Assembly: GCA_029747015.1 (NCBI GenBank)
Contig: JAKOGI010000333.1
Span: 186,001-250,000 of the forward strand
DNA: 64,000 bases
DNA from: Carnegiea gigantea
Taxonomy: Eukaryota > Streptophyta > Magnoliopsida > Caryophyllales > Cactaceae
Direction of reading: 5' to 3'
This document shows positions 1 to 9,949 of the stretch, one piece after another (position 1 is the stretch's first letter; each line of letters opens with the position of its first letter). The position numbers and the translations under genes are program-made. The notes under the pieces were generated by a model. That model did no database searches. It saw nothing but the letters and a program-made list of their open reading frames with translations, and was not told where the DNA came from.

Positions 1-14
1 TGTATGAGTCTGGT

Positions 15-1271
15 CTAAATCAAAATTTCAGGGGCAACATTCGCAGACTCAACAAAGTCAGATTTGTGAGGTTCAAGGAAGAGGTCAGGTATGATCTGAT
101 CAAAGGAGAATGACTCATATTCAACACACAGATCCACTTCCAACCCCACATGGACATCAAAAGTGAATGAGTCAAATTCAACAGAGAATGACTCATGAGG
201 TATTAGAGGGTCAAAAAAGAATGATTCATATTCAATACAAAAACCCTCATCAAGACTTGCAGTAATATCAAACCCACATAAGAAAGATTCATATTCCACT
301 GACAGAACATCATCATCAAAGTCCAAAATAGTGCGTTCCATGTCCTTTTCACGTGACTCCTGTGAAATAGCATTTGAGTCATCTAAATCATGAAGCTCAA
401 CTACAGATGGGATGCTCATACCTAACTCACCAGTATGCTCAGATTCCTGACCCTCCTCAGACTCAGAAGATTCATCAAAAATGGTGGGTGAGTTGGCATA
501 AATTAGGACGTTTTCAGTGACATCCTTATGGGAGTTAGTATGGGGTGCAAGGCCGAGAGATAGAGGCATAGGGAGGTCATCCTCTTGTTCTAGACTAGGC
601 AAAGACAGATCATCATTTAAGCTAGACCTAGAATGATAAGAGGGCTCAAAATCCTCATAAAGACTAACTTCAGATTTAGGAGATCGTAAACTAGGGTTAG
701 GATGATTACAATTCTCCCTACTCTGGGTGACACTGTGAGAATATTCAGTAATGGGCACTTTCATAGTCTCTACCATTTTAGCAGTCAATTCATTAATTCT
801 CTTCTTAACACTAGCACATTGAGCATCAAAATAGTCACGATATGGACAAGAACAAGCATCATGAGCAGAAGATTCACAATAATTGCACCAAACAGGAGGC
901 ATAGAAGCATAAGAGGAGTTATACGAATCTATAAAATGACCTCGGGAGTAAGGATTAGCATAAAAAGCAGACTTAGCATGAGTTGGGCACTTTAAGTTCA
1001 TTTTAGCTTGTGCAGACTCATAAGTATCCCAAGCTAACCTTTCAAAGAAATCCCAAACCTCATCTTGAGATCTAGACAACAATCCTAGCAAACCCCCTGA
1101 GCACATGGACTTAACAATACCCCTAAATTCAGCATTTAGACCTAAAACAATGACCTCACAAATTTCCTATTTCTCAAAATTATGATTCAACTGAGCACGA
1201 TAATCATTAAGTCTAGACAAATAACTCCAGAAAGGTTCATGCTCATGTTGTGGGAAATTAAAAACTGGCAT
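15..1271 (-). pseudogene. Gag-like protein of element I, with acidic EYESF-repeat tail
   Basis: The frame opens at an ATG at 1271 and runs 418 codons with a single in-frame TAG at codon 35 (1167-1169); the remaining 363 codons are open. The start (MPVFNFPQHEHEPFW) aligns with the middle of the array Gag proteins (FWKYFDRF...), so about 130 N-terminal residues of those proteins are missing here, as also in element II. A conserved block follows (SMCSGGLLG, then DEVWDFFERLAW), then a CX2CX4HX4C zinc knuckle (CNYCESSAHDACSC) that would bind the packaged RNA. The C-terminal third is very acidic and carries four related modules built around VEYESF. No protease motif precedes the stop at 15-17. It is probably a non-autonomous Gag; whether the TAG is a real inactivating change is inferred. 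Confidence 0.75.
108..310 (-). repeat. Four EYESF modules encoded in the gag tail of element I
   Basis: Four related stretches (cores VEYESF, IEYESF, VEFDSF, VEYESF) lie at spacings of about 20-35 residues in the C-terminal part of the Gag-like protein. They are rich in E, D, F and S. The array elements carry one copy of the same core (AIEYESFL) downstream of their protease. Confidence 0.65.
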
Positions 1272-2298
1272 GCTTTTTTTTTTTTTTTGCAATTTTTTTT
1301 CAGATTTTTTTTTTAGATTTTTGTTTTTTTGGGATCTTCTAAATTTTTTTTTTTTGACACTATGAACAAATTAGGCACTAAAACAAAAACAAGAGACTCA
1401 AATAATGAAAGAAACAAAATAAACTAATAAAAATAAAACTATGTTACCAAAAGAAAAGCAAAACACAAAAGACTCAATCAAGAAGTGTCCTAACACTAAA
1501 AGCCAAAGAGGAGCACAAACACAAAGCTTGTACACCATTTTTTTTTTTTGATCTTATTTTTGGGTTTTTTTTTTTTTTGATTTTTGCTTTCAAAACAAAG
1601 GAGTGAATCAAAGCTAAAAATAATCCACAAACAGATTATGATCAAATCTAAAACAAAAAACACAACAACAAACAAACTAAACAAAAAAAGTAGAAAATAA
1701 ATAATACCAAAACAACCCAATTCTAAAAATAAAATTAAAACAGAAAATAAGACACCTGAAATCGGAACTAAGACATAAATATAATTTTTTTCTGAATTTT
1801 TTCTGTTCCCGAACAATGCAGAAAAATGCAAATAGATTATTCAGTCAAAAATTCATAGAAAAATCTAAACAGTCCCAAAGATTCCAGAAACATTCACATA
1901 GCCTCTAAAAATCATGCTGAATCTAGCAAAAATATCAAAACTAGCAAAATCAAACTGGAACTACGCCAAAAAATTCAAACAGAAGCTGAAAATAATAAAA
2001 AAACCCGCACTGTTTTTTTTTTTTCCCCTTTTGTGTTTCCTGCACAAACACCAAATGGATTAGTATCTATTTTTTTCCAGCAAGAAATAATAAATAGAAC
2101 TCAAAATGAAACTAATCTAAACCAAAAAATCAAAATACGAACCGAATTCGACAAGTGAAACTAATCTAAACTAATAAAGACTCAATCGAAACCAAAAAAT
2201 AAAACTCCAAAATAAAACTCAAACTTCAAAATGAAAACAAATCAAACGAATTTGACTCAAATGACTCGAATAAAGAGCAACCTAATTCCACAAACTCA

Positions 2299-2316
2299 TC
2301 TCCAGCAACAGCGCCA
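2299..2316 (-). promoter_or_regulatory. Primer-binding site, element I
   Basis: Read on the minus strand the site is TGGCGCTGTTGCTGGAGA, close to the complement of the 3' end of plant tRNA-Asp, the primer I recall for Athila-group elements. It lies about 10 bases inside the 5' LTR, as in the other four units, but carries two changes from their TGGCGCCGTTGCC core. Confidence 0.75.
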
Positions 2317-2325
2317 AAATCTTAT

Positions 2326-3800
2326 TCATAATTTTCCGTAAGCCTCTGGTTTATCGTTGTACGAATTACAAGTATCGTCCGAAGGGATGGTTGTGAACCT
2401 AGGCCACTAGAATTCTAATTCAAATGCTAAATTGATAAGAACCTGAATCAAATTATTATTCTAGCAATATGATTTTAGAATCCTAATTTACATGAGTAAA
2501 GCAAGCATAAAATACGTATTATAAGTTCCAGAATAACTCACACAGGAACAGCATAAATAGCATACGAAACCCAGCATAAATAGTTAGTAAAGCTGGCATA
2601 AAGTTTCAAAATCTAGCACAGCATCGAACAGTATCGAAGAGGGCAAGAGCAAAATCGATCAAGCTAGGCCGAGCAACCAACTCACTCACAAAGTACAGCA
2701 GCGTAACAACAGGGAAGGCAAACCCAGAAATTGCAAACCCAATTCGAATCTGACTCAAGTGTAATTGCAAACCAGAAATCCGCAAGCACAATTCTAATCT
2801 AGAACAGGAAAATTGAAGCAGGGGAGAAGGGGAAGAAGAAGAGCACGAAACAGGGGAGAAAACATCCAACGAAATCGAACAACTCACTGAACAATTCGAA
2901 TAGAACCCAAACAACACCAAACTTCAACGATGTGTGCAAATTGCAGGCTACGAATTAAAATCGAAATCAAGCTACAAGAGTTCGAAGTTGAACCCTAGCT
3001 CCTAGAAAATTGAAAATCTCGGAATCTAAACATGAAATTAACTAAACGAAACATTAACAACTTAAATTAAAACCTGGAAACATATCTGAAATTGAAGAAC
3101 CTGAACTGCGAACACGAACGCCAAACCTGGAAAATTGCAATCGAACTTCTAACACTGAATCAAAATTGAAATTTAACTAAAGTTGAAACTTAAACTAAAC
3201 TAAACCCTAAAAACTAGTTGGATACCTCCCCAATGGCGAACAGCTCTCCATTTGGAGTCCCCATAACTGCCTTCTGCCCTCCACCATTCACTACTTCCCT
3301 TATTCCTCTTGTAACCGATGCATTGAAGATGAAATTGATGATGAACTGGGTAACTGTTGCAAGGAGGGAGATGAAGAAGCAATGGTGTGAGAGGGTTGAA
3401 GAAGAAGAAAAGCAGGGGAGATGAAAAGAAGGAGAGGCAAAAATGAAAGGGGCGGAGCTCGGGCTCTTCGGGCAGAGGGGAAATGAGAGGAGAGGGAAAG
3501 AGAAAAGGGGAGGGGGGAATTATGGCCGAGTCACGTGCCGTGCACGTGACTGTGCTTTTTCTTTCTTCTTTTATTTTACTTTTTTTGGTTCATTTTTGTT
3601 ATTGTTGCTTGGTTCGGGTTTGAATCAACTTGGCTCAGTTCTTCAATTTTTAGTCTTCCTTCATCTTTTTCGCGTCTTTTTCCCAAATTATTCAATACCT
3701 ACAAGACAAAATAAAATCAAATAAAAACCTAAAAATAACCATTATTTCAAGCATAAATTAGGTAGAAAGGTACTGTAAAAGTAGCACATTTTTAGCGTCA
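2326..3800 (-). repeat. 5' LTR of element I
   Basis: The limits were set by alignment with the other LTRs: the low end (CATAATTTTCCGTAAG) matches the TGTGATTTTTCCGCAAG end of the array LTRs, and the high end (TTTTTAGCGTCA) matches the TTAGCACCCAACA end of the element II LTRs. The length is about 1475 bp. The canonical TG at the low end is lost. ORFs inside it (2606-2920, 3200-3724) look incidental. The GA-rich stretch near 3410-3520 resembles one in the array LTRs. Confidence 0.7.
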
Positions 3801-3883
3801 ATAATAGACCACGGTCGAACCGTGGTGCCTGCTATAAACCGTGGTGAATAGAAACCGTTGCCTATTCATTTTCCCTCATCATG
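3801..3883. repeat. Short palindrome-rich remnant
   Basis: An 8-bp perfect inverted repeat (ACCACGGT, 3-base loop, ACCGTGGT; 3808-3826) is followed by another ACCGTGGT near 3838 and by AAACCGTTGCC. Such CGGT-type subterminal repeats are typical of CACTA transposon ends, but no CACTA terminus is present, so the assignment is only a suggestion. The piece is wedged between LTR I and the solo LTR. Confidence 0.3.
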
Positions 3884-4822
3884 TGGCTGAGGTTGATTGA
3901 GTTTTTCTATAAATAAGGCATCCCTCAGTGGCAGAAAGCACCCCATCATCTCATCTTACACTCCTTTCCTCTCCTCAAGTAGATTAGGATTAGTTTAGAT
4001 TAGACAGAAAGTGAGATAAAGTTGAAATGAAGACTTACAAGGATTCCATCCCGGGTTTGCAAGATGGTCCAAGCGCGATTTTTGGCTGAGCAATTCTTCA
4101 CTCTTCTCTTCTCTTTTCCTCTTTAGATTTATCATTTTAGAATAGTTAGTTGTTGAATCTTTGATTATGTATGAGTAGTTAAATTTTTTCTAGGAATTTA
4201 GTAGTTTTTGGAAGTGTATTGGATCATATTTTAGTTTATTCAATTGTCCTTATTTTCGTGATTAGTTTGATTTTGTTCTATCAAGTGCTTGATATGTTGT
4301 GAGTTGATTTTTGGCAAAAATTTACTTGCACGCTTGAAACAATCGAGTGAACAGTCGAAAGATGGCATGTGGTTGCTGGACTGCTTGATTAAACCTAACG
4401 TGGAGTCGTCTCGAAAGAGAATTTATATGTTAGGAGGGCTAGTAAGTAATCGAAAATATTAAACTTGGATTAAGTCAAGTTAGCTTGAAAGAGCGACATT
4501 TGCTTAGTTTAGGCAAATTCAGTTAATTTCGAAAGAATAGACTGAATTTCTAGATAGATTGCAATTCCTCAAAATTAACCAGTTAGAGAATGGCACATGT
4601 TTATCATTTTGTTGTAATTCCCTTTCATAACTACGAAAATTCCTAGACGTTTTTGCCATATTTGATTTTAAAAAGTTTATTTGCAGTTGTTAATCAAAAT
4701 CATTTGAATTAAAATTTTGCTTAGTATATCTCGAGAGGATATAGCCTAATAGATCAACATAGTCTCTGTAAGATTCACCTCGATTTCTACAACGCCACTA
4801 TGTTTTTGCAGCCGTATCAACA
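3884..4822 (+). repeat. Probable solo LTR
   Basis: The segment begins TGGCTGAGG and ends TATCAACA, with 5-base flanks TCATG and ACATG (four of five matching). It has a TATA box about 25 bases in, followed by pyrimidine-rich sequence like an LTR transcription start. Its last 100 bases (CCTCGATTTCTACAACG...) resemble the 3' ends of plant LTRs. No primer site or coding sequence follows; instead a copia RNase H relic on the opposite strand abuts it. I infer a solo LTR inserted in that relic; a second LTR of the family would be needed to prove it. Confidence 0.45.
3908..3916 (+). promoter_or_regulatory. TATA box in the solo LTR
   Basis: TATAAATAA lies 25 bases from the inferred LTR start, upstream of a CT-rich tract; it fits a retrotransposon U3/R promoter. 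Confidence 0.4.
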
Positions 4823-5738
4823 ACATGCTCACGAGAAAAATGATAACCTATTTTGACGTGCTTAATTTGATAATGAAGAACTAGATTTACAGTGCTATAA
4901 TTGGCAAAAATGTTGTCACATAATTAAAGATGGCAGGGCCCACTTAGTTCATCAGCCACGGAACTCACATAAAGTGCAAGAGAATCCAGATCAATAGAAC
5001 TTCAAAAACTAGACATCCCATCAGCTTGTTGCACACTACCGGTCACTACGATTCCACTTGTCATAGTTGAAGTGTTTTACTAATTTCGAGTACTATGGCC
5101 ACCACGCTTGCTATTGTTATTTTGAGTTCTCCCTTTGCATTTATAATTCTTTTGATGCCTATTATTACTCTGATTTATAACCTGTCTAGATTGTTGAGGA
5201 GAACTAAATGAACTGTTGCCAATTGATTAAATCACAAACACCTAAGACGTCTCGGAATCCTCTAGGTGTTGACTCTACTCCAAGTCATACATAAGAAATT
5301 TCCCGGACAAATCTTTAAATGTAATGTGGGTAGCAAAGAAGGATACGGTGTCGACAAAAACATCGTACTTCTTAGGATGACCATTAAGGGTATGTTCAAT
5401 CAGTTTTTATTTAGTAATAAGGGCGTTAGTTACTAGCAAGAGATTTGCCTAACACCTTGATTTCTGGCCAATAAGTTTCCAGACTCTTAGTTTCGGCACT
5501 AATAATATTATTTTCACTTCAATTCCATGGATTTAGCTAAAGTAGCACTAAGACAGTGACAACATAACCTATCCGAAATTTGATAGGAATAAACCAAGCC
5601 ATTCACATCAATCATAACATCATGAAATATAGGAGCATAAAACTGACTAACTAAGTCTAACTATTTGATTTGCCCTCAAACAACACATATAAACAAAATT
5701 AATTTTACAAATTCCATTTTGATTAGTAATATATGGTT
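4823..5738 (-). pseudogene. Ty1/copia relic: gag end joined to RNase H end
   Basis: Near 4990-4830, minus-strand translation gives a decayed copia RNase H C-terminus: a tryptophan-containing EVLLIWI block, then CDNIFANYSTV (family form CDNxSA), then KHVKIGYHFSREHV (family form KHIxIDYHFIREKV), with stops and frame changes. From about 5230 down to 5060 the same strand reads like a copia Gag end rich in Q, N, R and K (QQSRQVINQSNNRHQKNYK). The weak UBN2-like Gag part runs up to 5738. Integrase and reverse transcriptase are missing, so the copy has a large internal deletion. Element II is inserted at 5739, and the relic probably continues past 11332. Confidence 0.55.
5734..5738. repeat. Target-site duplication of element II, left copy
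   Basis: TGGTT immediately precedes the LTR start TGATAGGAAG and is repeated exactly after the other LTR at 11328-11332. Confidence 0.85.
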
Positions 5739-7083
5739 TGATAGGAAGAATTCCAGTTTTAATATTTATAACCTCAAATGCAAGGTTTTATCGTCGAGTA
5801 CTCGAGGTGTCGTCCACTAAGAGTTAGGTTTCAAATACCAGGATTAACTTGAGTGTTCAAACTAGGCCAAGGAAAAGGGAAAGAAGCACAAACTGAACTA
5901 AGCTAACGAACATACAAAATGAGGCTTGTAATTGTAATTGGGCCCATTGATGAACCAAGTAATTGAGGTGAGTCCTAACCTCCCCAAGCTCTACTAAAAA
6001 CAAGAGATGGTCGATTGCGCCATCGAAAACCATCGAAGCCCTCACTCAATGGTTATGAATTAGTTTAATTAATCTAACCACCTATTTTCATGGGGTTAGC
6101 CCAACTATACCACAAAATTAGCAACCCTCGGCCCTAGCAAGACTAAAATTATTTCATGTCCCGAACCAGACGATCCCCTCTCCTACACTAACTAATTGAC
6201 ATCACTGCTCGGCATAAGTCAATTGCCTAAAAATATAGATGAAAGCTCTCTCAAGCATTTCATCGAACACTTGACGGGCATAAGAGAAAACTCTAAGTTC
6301 TAAGCATAAATTGGGAGGGGTTAGACCTAATCCTAGACGAATTAGCCATCAAGAGGCTAATCATAATCTAAGCCAATCAAAATTAACCACTAATCATCAC
6401 AAAACATAATTAAACCTGACTATAACTAAACTAACAAACAAACACATAAACATGAACTAGGGAGGAAGAGAGAAAGAAACTAATCAAATCTAATCAATCT
6501 AAATAAACATGGATTAATAATGAAAAATAAGCATTTAAACTAAACAAATCAAATTCAAGAATTAAACAAACAAAACCTAAACAAGAACAAGATATGAAAT
6601 ACAGAGAGAGAAGAGAAAACTTAGGATCTATTGAATGAAGGTGAATTCCATAAGTTTGAATCCACAATTCACCAAAATTTGCAATCTCATCCCCTGATCT
6701 GATCTCCTTAATGGGATTTTTATTTGCTAAACTAACCTAAAATCAAGCCTAAAATTGCCAAAAGAACCCCAAAGAAAAACCTTAAATCGGAGACAAAAAC
6801 AGGTCGCGAAAACACAGGGGAGCTAGAAACTGCCGACGGCCGCTGTAGCCTAGTGCTGTAATGTGGTGGCAGCAACTGTGGTGCATTCGACGGTTGCCTG
6901 TCCCCCGACGTCTCGTTTTCTTCCTTTTTGATCCTCTTTCACTCCTTGGTGTGGTGCTTTCTTGATTGAATTTATTACCTACAAAAGTAAATAAAACAAG
7001 TACAAATCCTGAAGATTATATTATTGTATGAGCTAAAATTAGGTGAAAGAGGTATGTAAAATACGTCATATTAGCACCCAACA
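5739..7083 (-). repeat. 3' LTR of element II
   Basis: It begins TGATAGGAAGAATT and ends CACCCAACA (TG...CA). The partner LTR is at 9950-11327; both share the CGAGTACTC region, long A-rich stretches and a GA microsatellite near the 6600 / 10807 positions. Confidence 0.88.
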
Positions 7084-7098
7084 AATACCCCCATACCT
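7084..7098 (-). promoter_or_regulatory. Polypurine tract of element II
   Basis: On the minus strand AGGTATGGGGGTATT ends directly at the LTR start TGTTGGGTGC. It would prime plus-strand DNA synthesis. Confidence 0.8.
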
Positions 7099-7102
7099 AT
7101 TT

Positions 7103-7122
7103 TTTGCTCATCCTCGAGCAAA
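7103..7122 (-). promoter_or_regulatory. Inverted repeat beside the polypurine tract
   Basis: TTTGCTC, a 6-base loop, then GAGCAAA form a perfect 7-bp stem 4 bases from the polypurine tract. The array units have the same block at the same place with a weaker stem. Function unknown. Confidence 0.5.
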
Positions 7123-7146
7123 ACAAAAGAAAAACTAACCTAAGAA

Positions 7147-7274
7147 CCTAACTCACTTTCATAGGAATCACTATTGTATTTAGCATATGTAACAAGCTTT
7201 TCAAACCCCTTGGTTCCCCCAAGTGGATGAGTGAGGTCTCGTGAGGGTCTGCAGAAGATATACCCACAAAATCT
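7147..7274 (-). repeat. Conserved 3' non-coding block, element II copy
   Basis: About 128 bp that align closely with 16353-16479, 22219-22346 and 28047-28174 in the array, including the shared string AGATATACCCACAAAATCT, although the LTRs of the two groups are much more diverged. No long frame is shared, so a cis-acting RNA or DNA role is plausible. Confidence 0.65.
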
Positions 7275-8792
7275 TCGAAGTATTTTTTGATTTTCCAAAA
7301 CGAAGCATATATATAAGGCAAAAGGAAAAACATGTACACATCTAGATCGATCCATCACCATAACAACCTAGCTACTAAGCCATGCACAAGCAAAACATAC
7401 ATTCAAGACACACATAGGCTATGAACGCATCCCGGCTCTCATTTCTCATCTCACGCAACACAATAACACGATTTGCACACCTTGGTGCCCTGTGCAAGGT
7501 GTGTTGACTCTTAATGCTAGGCCAAAACCGGGCAAAATGTCATCTCTATTTGGCTTATGACTCCCTTTATTTTGCTCTTTTTTTTTTCTTTGTTTCCTCT
7601 TTTTTCTGCTTTTCTGTTTATGCTCCTTAAACTCCCGAAGGACCAACTTAGTACATATTGGAGCGTCTTCCCTATTTAGGGGTTCTATTTGGATGTGTAA
7701 AGTACTTATTCAAGCCCAAATAGAGGTATTGGAGCTCAGCTCACTTTTGTACTTCTTGTTTTTCTCTCTGTTTTTTTTTCCTTTTTCTCATAACGAAGCC
7801 AAAACTAGAAGTCAATTAACCAAGTAGAATGCCCCCGAACCTAAATTTCAACAATTGGCACCAGAAGTCAATGATTAAGTGTATAAGGCAGGCACAAAAC
7901 TGTACATGAGAAATGGGGTTATTATGAGAGATCAGAGACCACATTGTAGACAAGTGTTCCATTATGCATGTTCGACCCATATACAAGCTAGCAACCAAGC
8001 TATCAAAGATCAAGAATTAATCATAAGGGCACAAAAGTTCCCCAAAGCTTAAAAAAAACTATATAAAAATTGAAAATTTCCACAAAAAAATATGCATAAA
8101 ATGGTATATGACTTCCCAACCCCCATGCCTAAATCTCATAATGCCCTCATTGGGAGCTGATGAGTCACAAAAACATGCAAAAACACAAAACCAAACAAGA
8201 CTACACATATGTATAAAACTCACACCACCAAAAACAAATATATACCAATCCAACAACACCGCCAATCACAAAATACAACTATGAACAAAAGGCTCACAAA
8301 GGTGATCATGGCCATCAAGCAGTCGCACAATATCCTAAATTTCATCTCAATATTGATCACCAATAAATGTACAACCTAATATCCATAAATACACAAAAAA
8401 AAAGAAAGAAAATCAAAAGAAAAAGAAACACAATCTAATATCCACAACTAAACAAAAAGAAAAAGAAAGAAAATAAAAAAAGAAGGGAGGAGAGTGAGAA
8501 TGAGTACACGAGGTCGGGCACAGAATGTACCCAAACTATGCCACAGGAGCTTTAGGAGCATCAGCCACTCCTTGTCTCCCAAGGCTCGAGCTTTCCACTC
8601 GGATGCAGTCAAAGCTGGCAATAGCTGATCACGCGCCTGTGCATGCATCTCATAATAACGTAGGTAATAGAAAACTCGTAAAAATGTAACAAATATAGAT
8701 AGTGCCCTCTTAAACTTATCAAATGCCATAAAAAAATTAAAAGCACGACCAAAGAAGGTACTCTATATGATTTTCCTAGGCACGTCCTGTAG
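7275..8792. other. Element II internal non-coding region
   Basis: About 1.5 kb between the conserved block and the gag end. It has A-rich stretches and pyrimidine runs. The short ORFs seen on the minus strand (7446-7646, 7816-8265, 8448-8729) have low-complexity or unfamiliar translations and no recognisable domain. In an autonomous element this position would hold protease, RT and integrase; none is visible. Confidence 0.6.
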
Positions 8793-9814
8793 TTATGAAC
8801 AATAAGGGTCCAAAGAGGGATTATACCCTCTAATGTTGCCTACGTACTCATGAAATGCATACTTATTAGAGGGGGTAATGAGAAGGAATGGGAATGAAAC
8901 AGGGACTAAGTCAACTAACTCAGTGCATATGGGTTCAGTATGCTCAATGCTAGGAGTAACACCAACCCTCACATCATCACTATATAACTCCTCAAAAGAA
9001 GGCTCTAGCAATGCAATATCGATTGACCAATTGAGCAAATCATCCGCAACACAACTAGCATCACCCCCAAGGGATTCACCCATCTCTGCCCCGTGCACTG
9101 AGCTAAAGGGAGGGGAGAAACAAGTTAGCTTAAGACACCCTCAGTAGTGTCTCTGAGTGTGCTAAGCAATGATGGAGCAACGATTGGTAAAGATGTCAAG
9201 GGAGGATCAATCACTTACGATAGGCTAGTCAATGGTGAATCAATCATAAAATTAGGCTCTAGAGGAAGAGAAGACTCATAATCATCATAGATACTAACCT
9301 CAAGTCTAGGAGAAAATAGACTAGGGTCGGTCTCATGCAATAGGCTAAAGTCCCTCATCTTACTAATAAAACACTCATGTTGCTCGTTCATTATCTCTAT
9401 TATGGCATTAAGTTTTGCATAGCATGCATCGGAAATATCATAATAGGGACAAGAATTTGCATCATGGCCAAAAAGATTAATAATAAGAGCACACAAGAGG
9501 AGAATAAGCATGCAAATCATAGGAAATGGTGGAAGGGCACATGAAAGACTCACTAACATTCTCGTGGTGCCATTGATACCAAGCCAAAGACTTAAACAAA
9601 TCCCACATATCATCAACATCTAAAGAGCACAAACCACCATAACACATGGACTCAAGAGTGGCTCGGTTCTCATGTGTTATCCCTCAAGCACAACATTGTA
9701 TATTTCCCCTTTTTCATAAGTGAAATGCACATATTGAGCACGGTAGTCATTCAATCCAGACAAGTACTGCCAAAAAAATTCATGCTCAAATTGAGAAAAA
9801 TGGAAAATAGCCAT
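8793..9814 (-). pseudogene. Broken gag of element II
   Basis: It starts at ATG 9814 with MAIFHFSQFEHEFFWQY, matching the shortened Gag start of element I. The frame is lost after about 48 codons, resumes with SMCYGGLCSLD and MWDLFKSLAW (conserved Gag block), and shifts again before FGHDANSC, the H-X4-C half of a zinc knuckle whose front half is damaged. An open 134-residue stretch (9619-9215) contains this part and an acidic region (VSIYDDYESS), and a further frame at 9098-8793 continues with an acidic C-terminus. At least two frameshifts prevent a full-length protein. Identification rests on the alignment with element I. Confidence 0.7.
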
Positions 9815-9927
9815 TTTGAATTTTTTTTTTTGAATTTCTCATTTTTAAAAATTTTTTTTGGATTTTTTTTAAAAAGGGTCTAGCCTTGAATGCTCAAGTA
9901 AACCCCAATATTGAAAAGGGCCAACCA

Positions 9928-9943
9928 CCTTGCAACGGTGCTA
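9928..9943 (-). promoter_or_regulatory. Primer-binding site, element II
   Basis: The minus strand reads TAGCACCGTTGCAAGG, a damaged version of TGGCGCCGTTGCCGG. It lies 6 bases from the LTR. Several changes look like C-to-T and G-to-A decay. Confidence 0.6.
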
Positions 9944-9949
9944 AAAACT

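Larger units (their letters stand above)
1..3800 (-). mobile_element. Element I: Athila-like LTR retrotransposon, partial
   Basis: This is the 5' part of a minus-strand Ty3/gypsy element whose 3' part lies beyond the window start. Read from high to low coordinates it has a 5' LTR (3800-2326), a tRNA-Asp-type primer site (2316-2299), an A/T-rich leader of about 1 kb and a gag-like gene (1271-15). No protease or polymerase is seen before the window ends. Because the far end is missing, the second LTR and target duplication cannot be checked. The leader contains long T runs on the plus strand and no credible gene. Confidence 0.8.

Noticed and set aside
3801..3883. CACTA transposon end
   Set aside because: Subterminal-type repeats only; no CACTA terminus or 3-bp duplication. 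Left as a low-confidence repeat.
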